The notes: generated by a model from the sequence alone, not told the origin. Counted from the first letter of the stretch, positions 1 to 9,298 are shown. The stretch: 64,000 nucleotides of DNA from Aquimonas sp964586455 (GCA_964586455.1 CAZPHV010000005.1:62001-126000), one strand, 5' to 3'. Made by a program: numbers and translations.

Positions 1-421
1 AGAGCCCGCTGACGAACACGCGCGCCGGGTCGTGGCCGTGGTCGGCCGCCATCCGCGCGACCATCTGGCGGATCGACAGCGCCTCGCCGCTGCCGCGACT
101 GATGTCTGCAGTCTCGAACCAGTTGAAGCAGGACGAGCTGTTGTTGGCGCTCTGCTGCTGCGGCAGCAGCAGGGCGAACTGCCAACGGTTCGCGAGCTGG
201 ACCCAGCCGCTTTCGGCGTCGTAGGCGGCCGCACTCTGCGCGCAGCCGTGCAGCGCGACCACCAGCGGTCGGCCGGCCGCCAGCCCGCTGGGCACCACCT
301 TGAACATCTTCAGATTGCCCGGGTTGCTGCCGAAGCCCGTGACTTCAACCAGCGACTGCGCCTGTGCAGCCGAACACGCCAGCAGGGCGGCGCAGGCCGC
401 CCACTTCAGGATCGATCTCAT
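1..421 (-). CDS. Secreted PHB-depolymerase/LpqC-type esterase, N-terminal part only
   Basis: The gene starts with ATG at 421 and runs leftward off the window, so only about 140 residues are visible. Residues 1-22 form a Sec signal peptide (basic start, Ala/Leu core, AQA-like cleavage site). Residues 51-63 contain a strand followed by LHGCAQ, the oxyanion-hole region seen in the poly(3-hydroxybutyrate) depolymerase/feruloyl-esterase-like alpha/beta hydrolases. The later QQQSANNSSSCFNWF stretch also suits this family. The nucleophile (GxSxG) would lie beyond the edge, so activity cannot be confirmed. It is probably an exported serine esterase. The substrate is unknown. Confidence 0.75.
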   Translation of the reverse strand, partial: MRSILKWAACAALLACSAAQAQSLVEVTGFGSNPGNLKMFKVVPSGLAAGRPLVVALHGCAQSAAAYDAESGWVQLANRWQFALLLPQQQSANNSSSCFNWFETADISRGSGEALSIRQMVARMAADHGHDPARVFVSGL

Positions 422-605
422 TGATTGCTACTCCCCATTCACGACCGTTTGAATGCGGCCGTGATTACGGCGTCTCCGACGCCCGATGCCCGCGAACCGC
501 GCGAGCGCTCGTCCCGCCGTCAGTAGCGCACGGGCGCCGAGCTGCGACCATTGGCCCTTGGGGCAAGCTGCACTGCAGCAGTACAGTCGCGCGTCGACCC
601 AAGAG

Positions 606-1031
606 ATGCCGCCGATGCACGCAGCAACAACGACCCACACCGGCGGCTGCCACTGCGGCGCAGTTCGCTTCGAGGTTGACGCACCCGCCGCGATCGAGGC
701 CATCGACTGCAACTGTTCGCTGTGCGCGATGACCGGCTTCCTGCATCTGATCGTGCCGGCCCGCAGCTTCCGCCTGCTCAGCGATCCCGCTGCGATGACC
801 GAGTACCGTTTCGGTACCGGTACGGCGCGGCATTTCTTCTGCGCGACCTGTGGCATCAAGAGCTGGTACGTGCCGCGCTCGAACCCCGACGGCTTCGACG
901 TCAATGTGCGTTGCCTCGACCCCTCGACCATCGCCTCGATCCGCGTGACGCCCTTCAATGGGCGCGAAGACTGGGAGGGCCAGGCCGGCGCGATCGCGCA
1001 TCTCAGCGTCGACGCCGCAGCGCCCGACTGA
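606..1031 (+). CDS. GFA/CENP-V fold zinc protein
   Basis: This 141-residue protein shows the cysteine pattern of the GFA (glutathione-dependent formaldehyde-activating enzyme-like) family: GGCHCG (C15, C17), CNCSLC (C35, C37, C40) and CATCG (C79, C82). These bind two structural/catalytic zinc ions in family members. I chose the ATG at 606, or possibly 615, because the fold begins at about residue 12. The frame stays open upstream to 486, but that extension does not look like protein. Family members are usually annotated as aldehyde-activating proteins, but most are untested, so the reaction here is unknown. Confidence 0.85.
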   Translation: MPPMHAATTTHTGGCHCGAVRFEVDAPAAIEAIDCNCSLCAMTGFLHLIVPARSFRLLSDPAAMTEYRFGTGTARHFFCATCGIKSWYVPRSNPDGFDVNVRCLDPSTIASIRVTPFNGREDWEGQAGAIAHLSVDAAAPD

Positions 1032-1068
1032 ACGCGTGCGGGCAGCGGCGCGCCTATACTTCCGCGCC

Positions 1069-1245
1069 ATGAACCGACTCCGCACTTTTGCCCTGATCTG
1101 CGCCCTGAGCGCCCCCCTGCTGCTGGCCGCCTGTGGCAACCGCGGTCCGCTGGTGCTGCCCGAAGACGCGCCGCCGCCGATGCCCGCGCCCACTGAGGCG
1201 CCTGCCGGCAAAGCAAGCACCGACAAGGACGGGGCAGGACGATGA
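1069..1245 (+). CDS. lptM: LptM (YifL-type) small lipoprotein
   Basis: This is a 58-residue lipoprotein with a short hydrophobic signal, the lipobox LAAC (lipidated Cys22) and then GNRGPLVLP, the signature of the YifL/LptM family. The C-terminal tail is Pro/Ala-rich. In E. coli the protein assists oxidative maturation of the LptD-LptE outer-membrane LPS translocon. It lies immediately before dapF, the conserved enterobacterial and xanthomonad arrangement. Its TGA overlaps the dapF ATG (ATGA at 1242), which suggests translational coupling. Confidence 0.9.
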   Translation: MNRLRTFALICALSAPLLLAACGNRGPLVLPEDAPPPMPAPTEAPAGKASTDKDGAGR

Positions 1246-2096
1246 ACCCGCACGCCGCCCTGCGCGGTCTGCGCTTCACCAAGATGCACGGCGCCGGCAA
1301 CGATTTCGTGGTGCTTGACGCGCGTGCTGGCCTGCCGGAACTCTCGCCCGATGCCCTACGCTGGGTTGCCGACCGCCGCACCGGCGTCGGCTTCGATCAA
1401 CTGCTCACCGTGGAGCCCGCGCGCAGCGAAGGCTCGGCCCTGTACTACGGCATCTGGAACACCGACGGCAGTGCTGCCGGCCAGTGCGGCAACGGCGCGC
1501 GCTGCGTGGCGGCCTGGGCGCTGCGCGCCGGGCTGGTCGAGGGTGAGCGCTTCCGCATGGACAGCCCCAGCGGCGAGGTCGAGGTGCAGGTGCATGCGCC
1601 GGACGACATCGAGGTCAGCCTCGGCGTGCCCGATTTCCGCGCCAGCGCGCTGCCGGCGCGCGGGGTCGGAGCGCCCGACGGCGTGATCGAGCACGCGGGC
1701 GAGGTGTTCAAGTACCGCGGTGTCTCGATGGGAAATCCGCATGCGCTGATCGAGGTGGATGCAATCGATCTGGCGCCGGTGGCGGATGTTGGCGCAGCCC
1801 TGCAAGCCGATCGACGCTTCCCCGACAGCGTCAACGTCGGCTTCGCGCAGGTGCTGGACGCAGCGCACATCCGACTGCGCGTGTTTGAACGCGGCGTCGG
1901 CGAAACCCTGGCCTGCGGCAGTGGTGCCTGCGCGGCGGTGGCGGTGCTGCATGCGCGCGGACGCGTGGACGCCAGCGCCGGTGTCGCCGTGGATCTGCCC
2001 GGCGGTCGCCTTGTGATTCACTGGGACGGCCCTGGACATGCGGTGCGCATGCGCGGGCCGGCCGTGTTCGTTTTTGAAGGAGTGTTCTGCGAATGA
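1242..2096 (+). CDS. dapF: Diaminopimelate epimerase
   Basis: DapF (284 residues) interconverts LL- and meso-diaminopimelate for lysine and peptidoglycan synthesis in the cytoplasm. The two catalytic cysteines are visible in QCGNGARC (C82) and ACGSGAC (about C221-225), together with the N-terminal KMHGAGNDF signature at residues 14-22. Length is normal for the family. The start overlaps the lptM stop and its own stop overlaps the next gene's ATG (ATGA at 2093), so lptM, dapF, the DUF484 gene and xerC look like one coupled operon. Confidence 0.97.
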   Translation: MNPHAALRGLRFTKMHGAGNDFVVLDARAGLPELSPDALRWVADRRTGVGFDQLLTVEPARSEGSALYYGIWNTDGSAAGQCGNGARCVAAWALRAGLVEGERFRMDSPSGEVEVQVHAPDDIEVSLGVPDFRASALPARGVGAPDGVIEHAGEVFKYRGVSMGNPHALIEVDAIDLAPVADVGAALQADRRFPDSVNVGFAQVLDAAHIRLRVFERGVGETLACGSGACAAVAVLHARGRVDASAGVAVDLPGGRLVIHWDGPGHAVRMRGPAVFVFEGVFCE

Positions 2097-2761
2097 GCGA
2101 TACGACCCTGGCGCCCGAATCGGTGGCCGCCTATCTGCGCGCGCACCCCGAATTTCTGCAGCTGCATCCCGAGCTGGCCGCCAGCTTGGCGATTCCCCGC
2201 GAACTGGGAGCTGCGACCTCACTGACGGCCTATCAGCTTGACGTGCTGCGCGACAAGAACCGTGAGCTCTCGCGTCGACTGCAGGAGCTCTACGCGACCG
2301 CGCAGGAGAACGAGCGCCTGACCCTGCGCACGCATCAATTGACGCTCGCGCTGCTGCGCGTGTCGACGCCGCTGGCAGCTCTGCAGACGATGGTGGCCAG
2401 CCTGATCGAAGACTTCCACAGCGATCTGGTGCGGGTGGTTCTGATCGGCCAGACCTTCGAGCTGCCGGCCGCCGAATGGCTGATCGAGCGCCCGCCGCAG
2501 GCGCCGGAGCTGGCCCAGTTCGCCGAGTTCCTGCGCGGCCATGAGCCGCTGTGCGGTCGGCTGGCGCCGCAGAAAATGGACTTCCTGTTCGGCGCGCAGG
2601 CCGCACAGGTGCAGAGCTGCGCGCTGATCCAGCTGCCGGGCCGAGGCCTGCTCTCGATCGGCTCGCGCGAGCCCAACCGCTTCTACCCGGGCATGGGCAC
2701 GCTGTTCCTGCGGATGATGGGCGAGGCCTTGGCCGCGGCCTTGTCGCGTCACCCGACCTGA
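2093..2761 (+). CDS. DUF484 family protein
   Basis: This 222-residue cytoplasmic protein opens with the typical DUF484 segment (VAAYLRAHPEFLQ, then HPELAASLAIP), followed by a heptad-rich helix at residues 45-75 and a GAF-like C-terminal domain. DUF484 genes sit between dapF and xerC in many gammaproteobacteria, exactly as here. The molecular role is not established. The start overlaps dapF by 4 bases, and the stop shares one base with the xerC start (TGATG). Confidence 0.93.
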   Translation: MSDTTLAPESVAAYLRAHPEFLQLHPELAASLAIPRELGAATSLTAYQLDVLRDKNRELSRRLQELYATAQENERLTLRTHQLTLALLRVSTPLAALQTMVASLIEDFHSDLVRVVLIGQTFELPAAEWLIERPPQAPELAQFAEFLRGHEPLCGRLAPQKMDFLFGAQAAQVQSCALIQLPGRGLLSIGSREPNRFYPGMGTLFLRMMGEALAAALSRHPT

Positions 2762-3705
2762 TGGCCGCGCCGCGCGCCGGCGGCACTGCGACGGCACCCG
2801 AGCCGGCCTCGGCGCTGCGGCAGGCGGTGGAAGACTGGCTGGATGCGCTGCGGGTCGAGCGCGGTGCGTCCACGCACACGCTATCCGCCTATCGGATCGA
2901 CGCGGAGGCGCTGCTGGCGTTCTGTGCTGCACGTGGCATCGAGGCATTCGAGCGCTTCGACGCGGAAGCACTGCGCCTGTTTCTTGCCGGTGGCCACCGT
3001 GCCGGCCTGTCGCCGAAGAGCCTGCAGCGGCGGCTGTCGGCCTGCCGAGGATTGTTCCGCTTCCTGCTGAAGCATGCGCGCATCGAACGCGACCCCTGTG
3101 CCGGCGTGCGCGGCCCCAAAGCCCCGCGCAAACTGCCGCAGGTGCTGGACGCCGACGAGGCCCAGGCTCTGGTCGAGCTCGATGGCGACGACGCGCTGAG
3201 CCTGCGCGACCGCGCCATGCTCGAGCTGTTCTATTCCTCGGGGCTGCGCCTGTCCGAGCTGTGTGGGCTGCGCTGGATCGACGTCGATCTGCAGGACGGC
3301 AGCGCGCGCGTGCTCGGCAAGGGTCGCAAGACCCGGGTGGTGCCGGTTGGGCGGCATGCGATCGACGCCCTGCGCGCCCTGCGCGGCGACGCGGCCCCCG
3401 CGTCGGAAGCGCCGGTGTTCAGCGGGCGTGCGGGTGCGCCGATCGCGCCACGTACCGTTCAGCAGCGAATCAAACTGGCCGCCCAGCGACAGAGCCTGTG
3501 GAAGCGCGTGCACCCACACATGCTGCGACACTCCTGCGCCAGCCATCTGCTGGAGTCCTCGGCCGACCTGCGCGGCGTGCAGGAACTGCTGGGCCACGCC
3601 GACATCGCAACGACCCAGATCTACACGCATCTGGATTTCCAGCATCTCGCCCGCGTGTATGACGCCGCACACCCGCGTGCGAAGCGGGCGCGGTCGCGCG
3701 AGTAG
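2761..3705 (+). CDS. xerC: Tyrosine recombinase XerC
   Basis: XerC (314 residues) acts with XerD at the dif site to resolve chromosome dimers at FtsK-bound septa. The N-terminal SAM-like core-binding domain spans about residues 18-110, followed by the catalytic domain. The full catalytic set is visible: R163 (GLRLSEL), K188 (GKGRK), H253 and R256 (HPHMLRH), H279 (LLGHA) and nucleophile Y288 (TQIYTH). I chose the ATG at 2761, which is coupled to the preceding stop. A longer frame reaching back to 2551 lies inside the DUF484 gene and is not needed. Confidence 0.95.
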   Translation: MAAPRAGGTATAPEPASALRQAVEDWLDALRVERGASTHTLSAYRIDAEALLAFCAARGIEAFERFDAEALRLFLAGGHRAGLSPKSLQRRLSACRGLFRFLLKHARIERDPCAGVRGPKAPRKLPQVLDADEAQALVELDGDDALSLRDRAMLELFYSSGLRLSELCGLRWIDVDLQDGSARVLGKGRKTRVVPVGRHAIDALRALRGDAAPASEAPVFSGRAGAPIAPRTVQQRIKLAAQRQSLWKRVHPHMLRHSCASHLLESSADLRGVQELLGHADIATTQIYTHLDFQHLARVYDAAHPRAKRARSRE

Positions 3706-4070
3706 GGCAGCGCGTCGCATCCGAGTGGCCCGCATGATCGGTGCTCTGGGACTGCGTAAGCGAGGGGCGAAGTGCGCGTGGCGGTTTGCTCTGCCCGATC
3801 GAGGCGGCGGATCAAGATCCGCCCTACGGAGTTGGGCGGCGCATCAATATCCGCGCTTCGGAGCTGGGGCGGCGGATCACGATCCGCCCTACGGCAATGA
3901 GGTGGCGAATCAGGTTCTCGCTCAGCGCAGTTCGGTTCGCCGTTTTCGGGAGCCTCGTGCCAGCGATGGACGACATCGGCGCGATGCACGTAGGGCGGGT
4001 CTTGACCCGCCGCGCCATGCGCTACGAATCCGTCCCATCACGAGCCCTCGAAGCGTGCAGCAACAAAGAA
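3706..4070. repeat. Intergenic REP-like cluster (GGCGGATC..GATCCGCC)
   Basis: No gene is apparent in this stretch. It carries palindromic elements of the form GGCGGATC-NN-GATCCGCC followed by CTACGG at 3806-3823 and 3871-3888. A degenerate copy lies between them (about 3835-3861), and a related inverted copy, GTAGGGCGGGTC-TT-GACCCGCC, lies at 3990-4011. These resemble the REP/BIME palindromes dispersed in xanthomonad and pseudomonad genomes and could form stable mRNA 3' hairpins for xerC. Confidence 0.7.
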
Positions 4071-4099
4071 GCCGACCCGCAGGGATAGCACGGGTCGGC
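4056..4099 (-). terminator. Rho-independent terminator of ompW
   Basis: A perfect 9-bp stem (GCCGACCCG at 4071-4079 with CGGGTCGGC at 4091-4099) and an 11-base loop are followed, on the minus strand, by TTCTTTGTTG. The position, 56 bases past the ompW stop, and the T-rich 3' flank suit an intrinsic terminator for that gene. Confidence 0.75.
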
Positions 4100-4155
4100 C
4101 TCGGGGCGGCTGCCGCCTGTATCGACGGCTTCAGCAGGGCATGGACGGGTGTCGC

Positions 4156-4773
4156 CTAGAAGCGGTAGCCGAAGGTCAGGCCGTAGACCATCGGATCGAC
4201 AATCGCGGTGCCGACCTTCGTGCCATTGACCTTGACGTCGGACTCGATGTCGATCCAGCGCGCATCCAGCACCAGATCCCAGGTGTCGCTCAGCTTGAAC
4301 TGCAGGCCGGCCTGCGCGGCGACGCCAAACGAGTTGTCGAGGCCGATCTTGGCGCCTGCCACGGGGCCGCCGGCAACCGCCCTCTCATCGAACACGAAGG
4401 TGTAGTTCAGCCCGGCGCCGACGAAGGGGTTCACGCGGCCCTCCGGGTTGAAGTACCACTGCAGGCTCAGCGTCGGCGGCAGGTGCTTGAAATCCACCGC
4501 ATTGGCGCCGTTGAGCTTGGCGGTGTGCGAGAACGGCGTCGCCGCCAGCAGCTCGATGGCCAGGTTCGGCGTCAGATGGCGACCGAGAATCAAGCCCAGC
4601 TGAGTGTTGCTGTCGATGTCGGTCTTGAGGGCGCCGCCGGCCAGCGTGCCGTTGTCGGACTTCGGCGAGACCTGCACGGCGCCCACGCGCACGAACCAGT
4701 CTTCGGCTTGGACGGGCAGGGCGGCAAAGCTGAGGGCAGCTGCGCCGAGCAGCGGGGCGATCAAGGTTTTCAT
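4156..4773 (-). CDS. ompW: OmpW family outer-membrane protein
   Basis: This 205-residue protein has a clear signal peptide (residues 1-23, ending PVQA). A small beta-barrel follows with OmpW hallmarks: WFVRVGAVQVSP near the mature N-terminus, alternating amphipathic strands, LQWYFNPEGRVNPFVGAGLNY in the middle and a C-terminal YGLTFGYRF ending in Phe, as expected for BAM recognition. OmpW forms an eight-stranded barrel that passes small hydrophobic molecules. It is a single gene with its own terminator, and a promoter is expected in 4774-4900. Confidence 0.92.
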   Translation of the reverse strand: MKTLIAPLLGAAALSFAALPVQAEDWFVRVGAVQVSPKSDNGTLAGGALKTDIDSNTQLGLILGRHLTPNLAIELLAATPFSHTAKLNGANAVDFKHLPPTLSLQWYFNPEGRVNPFVGAGLNYTFVFDERAVAGGPVAGAKIGLDNSFGVAAQAGLQFKLSDTWDLVLDARWIDIESDVKVNGTKVGTAIVDPMVYGLTFGYRF

Positions 4774-5276
4774 GGAGCTTTCCTCTGGGGTGGATTGTTC
4801 GGTGGAGGCAAGTCTGCGGCGACGCGTCGCGGGCCGACTTGATAACTGTCAAGCGTGCCTGTGGTCCGCCGCACAGGGTCACGCGGCCGGTGATTCCCCG
4901 GCCCTGTCCGCATTGATCGGTGCGTGAACGGACGCGCTGCGCAGATCAAGGTCGGGCGTTGCCTGTGCTGCGCAGCAGCTGTCCGTTGGCGTCAGAGGCG
5001 TCAGCAACGTCTGACCGACGGCAGAAGTGATCGCTCAGAGGCCGCGCCGGTTGCGAAACGGCCGCCCGCTGCCAGTTCGCAGGGCGGCACATGGCCCTGC
5101 GGGTTTGTGACCCAGCACAAACATGCGCATGGGTCACGACTGTTAGCGTCGCCCTCTTGAATCAATCCGTCGTACCGAATCGGGGGATTCCGTGCGACGC
5201 AGCGCAGGGCGATGGACGCGCCTTGCTCACAAACCGGGCGTCGGAGCACGCCACACCACTCGAACGGGGAGATCCA
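4774..5276. other. Divergent intergenic region with alternative hairpins before the S1 protease gene
   Basis: There is no convincing gene here. The region separates divergent ompW and the protease gene. Its right part can form a perfect 8-bp stem (CGCAGGGC at 5078-5085 with 5094-5101). Two mutually exclusive stems follow: GTTTGTG (5103-5109) with CACAAAC (5116-5122), or GTGACCC (5107-5113) with GGGTCAC (5131-5137). This could be leader RNA structure, although the promoter itself is not recognisable. Confidence 0.5.
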
Positions 5277-7298
5277 ATGCGTACTTCAATCCGGCGCCTG
5301 TGCGCCGTGCTGTGCAGCGTCCTGCCATTGGCGGCAGTGCAGGCATCTGACGACAGCTTCATGTTGCCGGCACCTGATCTGGCAAAACTGCAGATGGAAG
5401 ATGCCAAAGCCGGCGGCGCGTTTCGCTACGGCATCCAGATTCCGGTCAAGGGTTTCAGCTTTGACGGAACCGAGCTGAGCAAGTCCGCGTGGACGCACGG
5501 CAAGGAGGATGTCTCGCACTTCGCCTGGTCGATCACTGCCCCGGGTGCGCGCACCCTGGACTTTCACTTCAGCCGGCTGGTGCTGCCCGAGGGGGCCAGT
5601 CTGATCCTGCGCGGTGAGGGCGAGGACAATCTGCGCAAGATCACCGCCGAGGCGCTGAGCGGAAGCGAGGGCTTCTGGGCGCCCTACATCGCCGGTGAGA
5701 AGGTCCGCATCGAGCTGCACGTGCCGACCGCGCTGCGTTCGCAGGCACGGGTCGAACTGGCCTCGGTCACTCACGGCTACCGCGGCCTGTTCGAATCGGC
5801 CGAGCCGGCACAGAAGTCCGGCAGCTGCAACGTCGATACAGCCTGTCCGGCCGGCACCGGCTGGGCCGATCAGATCGACTCGGTGGGCCACTACACCTTC
5901 AGCCAGGGCGGCAGCTCCTACGTCTGTACCGGCAGTCTGGTGGCCAACACGGCCGGCACCACAGTGCCTTACTTCCTGACTGCCAATCACTGCGTGAGTA
6001 CTGGAACGGTTGCATCCAGCCTGGTGGTGTACTGGAACTACCAGAGCTCGACCTGCCGCACGCCGGGCTCGTCCGCGTCCGGTTCGCCGCTGTCGAAGAC
6101 GATCGCCACCCACACCCAATCCGGCGCCAGCCTGGTTGCGACCAATGCGGCCAGCGACTTCGCCTTGCTGCGGCTCAACGCGGATGTTCCGACGGCTTCC
6201 AATCCGTACTGGAGCGGCTGGGACGCCAGCGGCAGTACGCCAAGCTCGGCGGTTGGTATCCATCACCCGGCCGGCCACGAAAAGCGTATCGCCGTCGAGG
6301 ATCAAGCGCTTGCGATCAGCGGCTACGGTGGCGGCAGCGGCAGCACGCACTGGCGCGTGATCGACTGGGATCAGGGCACCACCGAAGGCGGCAGTTCGGG
6401 GTCTGGCCTCTGGAACCAGAACAAGCTGCTGGTCGGCCAGCTGCATGGCGGCTCGGCGGCTTGCGGCAACAACCTGTCCGACTACTACGGGCGGCTGTCG
6501 GTGTCCTGGACCGGTGGCGGCAGTGCTGCCACGCGTCTGCGTGACTGGCTGGATCCGAGCAGCAGCGGCGCCAGCACCCGGGCCGGCTATCGCAGCGGCA
6601 CGACACCGCCGCCGCCGCCCCCGCCGACCAATGTCCTGAGCAATGGCGTGCCGGTTACCGGGCTTGCTGGCGCCGCGGGCGCTGAGCTGCGCTACACGAT
6701 CAGCGTGCCGGCCGGCGCCAGCAACCTCAGCATCGCGACCACCGGCGGCACGGGCGACGCGGACCTGTACGTCCGCTTCGGATCGGCGCCGAACACCACC
6801 ACGTACAACTGCCGTCCCTACCTGAGCGGCAACGCCGAAAGCTGCAGCTTCCCGACACCCCAGGTGGGCACGTATCACGTCATGGTGCGTGGCTATTCGG
6901 CGTTCTCGGGCGTGACGCTCACCGCCAGCTACAGCACAGGCGGTGGTGGCACCCAGCCCAGCTTCTTCCAGAACACCAGCGTGTTTGCCATCGCCGACAA
7001 CAGCACCATCGAAAGCCCGATCGCCGTCAGCGGTCGCAGCGGGAATGCGTCATCCACGCTGCAGGTGGCGGTGCGCATCATCCACACCTACAAGGGCGAC
7101 CTGAAGGTCGATCTGATCGCACCCAACGGTACGGTCTATGTGCTGCACAACCGCAGCGGAGGCAGCGCCGACAACATCATCCAGACCTTTACCGTCAACG
7201 CGTCCGCGGTGGCGGCCAACGGCACCTGGAGGCTGCGTGTCAACGACAACGCGGCAGGGGACACGGGTCGACTCGAGAACTGGAGCCTGCAGTTCTGA
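5277..7298 (+). CDS. Secreted S1 (lysyl-endopeptidase-like) protease with PPC and P domains
   Basis: This is a 673-residue exported protease. A signal peptide (residues 1-23) is followed by a propeptide-like region to about 190 and then an S1 domain resembling Achromobacter lysyl endopeptidase. Catalytic H238 lies in FLTANHC, D294 in SDFALL and S374 in GGSSGSG. A proline linker (about 442-449) leads to a pre-peptidase C-terminal domain (about 455-553, DADLYVRFG). The C-terminal P/proprotein-convertase-like domain covers about 562-673 (HTYKGDLKVDLIAPNGT). I chose the ATG at 5277 because the signal peptide starts there. The open frame upstream to 5091 is leader. Lys specificity is not proven by sequence. 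Confidence 0.88.
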   Translation: MRTSIRRLCAVLCSVLPLAAVQASDDSFMLPAPDLAKLQMEDAKAGGAFRYGIQIPVKGFSFDGTELSKSAWTHGKEDVSHFAWSITAPGARTLDFHFSRLVLPEGASLILRGEGEDNLRKITAEALSGSEGFWAPYIAGEKVRIELHVPTALRSQARVELASVTHGYRGLFESAEPAQKSGSCNVDTACPAGTGWADQIDSVGHYTFSQGGSSYVCTGSLVANTAGTTVPYFLTANHCVSTGTVASSLVVYWNYQSSTCRTPGSSASGSPLSKTIATHTQSGASLVATNAASDFALLRLNADVPTASNPYWSGWDASGSTPSSAVGIHHPAGHEKRIAVEDQALAISGYGGGSGSTHWRVIDWDQGTTEGGSSGSGLWNQNKLLVGQLHGGSAACGNNLSDYYGRLSVSWTGGGSAATRLRDWLDPSSSGASTRAGYRSGTTPPPPPPPTNVLSNGVPVTGLAGAAGAELRYTISVPAGASNLSIATTGGTGDADLYVRFGSAPNTTTYNCRPYLSGNAESCSFPTPQVGTYHVMVRGYSAFSGVTLTASYSTGGGGTQPSFFQNTSVFAIADNSTIESPIAVSGRSGNASSTLQVAVRIIHTYKGDLKVDLIAPNGTVYVLHNRSGGSADNIIQTFTVNASAVAANGTWRLRVNDNAAGDTGRLENWSLQF

Positions 7299-7319
7299 GG
7301 CGGCGTACGGTGTGACGCG

Positions 7320-7355
7320 ACGTGCAGCCCGCATTTTGCGGTGCGGGCTGCACGT
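7320..7355. terminator. Bidirectional hairpin terminator
   Basis: A perfect 13-bp inverted repeat (ACGTGCAGCCCGC at 7320-7332 with its complement at 7343-7355) with a 10-base loop lies between the convergent protease and cytochrome genes. It probably serves both. A T-tract is weak on each side. Confidence 0.65.
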
Positions 7356-7363
7356 CAGATGGC

Positions 7364-9298
7364 CTATTCGCCGATCGATATCTGCTTGTCGGCGCGGCGG
7401 CCAAGTTCGACCAATCGTCCGATCAGCTCTGGTGGTAGCTTGAAGTCCGCATCGACGCCGGACTGCAGGGGCGGCGCTGGCCAGTGTGAGGTGTCAACAG
7501 CCGCGAACGCGGCGTGGATTGCCACCAGGTCTGCGGCGCGGGCGCGCTCATCCGCCATGTAGTCGAACGATGCAAGCGCGGCCTGCAGGGTCTCGACCTC
7601 GCCCGGTGCGGGCCAGTCATCGAGAATCTGCCGCAGACTGCGCCATGCGAACCGCCGTGAAGCCGGATAGATGTCATCCATCGCCGCCAGCAGATACGGA
7701 AGCATCCAGCCCCGCTCGCGGCCGCGCTGGGCGCCGTCAGTACGACCAGCCCGCCAGGCGACTACCGCCTTCTGCACGGGGTCGCCCATCAGGACGGTGG
7801 CAAGGTCGCTGATGCCGGCGGGCCCGCCGTCGGCGCGAATGACCGCAGTCGGCGGGGTCTTGCCATCACCCCATGCGGCGAGTGCCTGCGCGACCCAATC
7901 GTAGGACTCGGCTTGATGACAGTTGAGGCAGGCGTTCGGTCGTGCTGCTTCCGCATCCCGCCTCGCGTCCGGGACTTCGATGCGATGGCTGCGATGAATC
8001 TCCATAACGCCGTATTTGAGGTGCGGCATATGGCAGCCATAGCACTCGCTGCCGCTGCTCTCGGGCGCATGGAGCGTGTGCTCTGCGAGCGCCGCATCGC
8101 CGGCCAGACCTTCGTGGCAACGCAGGCAGGCTGTATTGCCACGGTTGCGTTGCGGAAGCTGCCCGGCGGGATCCGCCGAGTGCATGCTGTGGCAGTCCGA
8201 GCAGGACAGCTCAGCCTCGGTGTAACAGCTCGACTGCGACAGCGCCTGGTACTCGTAGGCGGAGAGACGCGGGGTGCCGTCGGCCCAGAAGCGCTGCCTG
8301 AACAGATCCTCCAAGCCGGTTATGGGCACTGGTGTGTCGCGGAACACGGGCGTGACGTGAGCATGCAGATCCATACCAGGGCGGAAGCTCGGTCCTTGGT
8401 GCATCCACTGATGCAGGACTGTTTCCGAAGGTGGGATGCGCTGCGCATGGCACTGCGCACACACATGGGTGGCGCGTTCCGCATCCAGGCGCACAGGATT
8501 GACGATGCTGGTGTCGCGGCCCGGTGCAATCTTCATCGCCACGAGGCTCCAGAAGTCTGCAGCGCGCTCGACGTGGGTTGCGCCTGGGCCATGGCAGCTC
8601 TCACAGGCGATTCCGAGTTCGGCCACGCTCGAGTCAAAACGCGACTCTCGAGCGCTGTCTACTGCTTCACCGCGTCGCGCACGAATCTGTAACTCGGCGT
8701 AATTGCGCATTCCAGGCTTCGGTGCTGTGTTGTGGCAGAACAGACAGTTCTGGTTCCAGATCGCAACATGCTGGTCGTAGGGCTCTTGGTCGCGCCCAAG
8801 AAACGCACCATTCATGTGCACCCAGCGCTGGTCCTCGTTGTGCCAAAGATAGTGCAGGCGCACATAGGTGGTGGAGTCTTCAAGTCGGGTCAGGTATTGC
8901 TGGTAGCGATGCGAGCCGACTGTTCTGAATACCTCGTAACGCTGAACTGCAGTGCCTGTTTTCGGGTCGAGGTAATCGAAGTAATGGCGACCTTGTTCCT
9001 GCACGGGCCGCACGCGAACGCCCTGGTAGTCGAGCGTTTCGCCGTTGAATCGACCCTGCACGGTCCCGACGCGGGCTTCCTGAGTCATGCTCCGATGGAA
9101 CGTTGAGTGCCACGATTGATGGCGATCGCTGTGGCAGTCGACGCAGGCATCGGAGCCGACAAAGTCGGTCGTGTGCGCGTTGACGGGGCTTCCCAACCGC
9201 GACCAGGCTTCGCTGAGCAAGAGCCCGGCCCAGAGCAGCGGCGCCAGACAGGCCAATGCTGCTGCGAGGCGCAGCGCGCGGGGCGATGGTGTGCGCAT
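7364..9298 (-). CDS. Octaheme c-type cytochrome, membrane-anchored or secreted
   Basis: This 644-residue protein has eight CXXCH heme-attachment motifs: CVDCH, CLFCH, CESCH, CAQCH, CSDCH, CLRCH, CYGCH and CLNCH. The first lies just after the N-terminal membrane segment (about residues 12-32), and the spacing resembles the cytochrome c554/octaheme families. The C-terminal 170 residues lack heme motifs and look helical. A role in periplasmic electron transfer is expected, but the substrate cannot be read from sequence. The frame extends to 9406. I prefer the ATG at 9298 because the hydrophobic signal follows it directly. It is a lone gene, convergent with the protease. Confidence 0.85.
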   Translation of the reverse strand: MRTPSPRALRLAAALACLAPLLWAGLLLSEAWSRLGSPVNAHTTDFVGSDACVDCHSDRHQSWHSTFHRSMTQEARVGTVQGRFNGETLDYQGVRVRPVQEQGRHYFDYLDPKTGTAVQRYEVFRTVGSHRYQQYLTRLEDSTTYVRLHYLWHNEDQRWVHMNGAFLGRDQEPYDQHVAIWNQNCLFCHNTAPKPGMRNYAELQIRARRGEAVDSARESRFDSSVAELGIACESCHGPGATHVERAADFWSLVAMKIAPGRDTSIVNPVRLDAERATHVCAQCHAQRIPPSETVLHQWMHQGPSFRPGMDLHAHVTPVFRDTPVPITGLEDLFRQRFWADGTPRLSAYEYQALSQSSCYTEAELSCSDCHSMHSADPAGQLPQRNRGNTACLRCHEGLAGDAALAEHTLHAPESSGSECYGCHMPHLKYGVMEIHRSHRIEVPDARRDAEAARPNACLNCHQAESYDWVAQALAAWGDGKTPPTAVIRADGGPAGISDLATVLMGDPVQKAVVAWRAGRTDGAQRGRERGWMLPYLLAAMDDIYPASRRFAWRSLRQILDDWPAPGEVETLQAALASFDYMADERARAADLVAIHAAFAAVDTSHWPAPPLQSGVDADFKLPPELIGRLVELGRRADKQISIGE

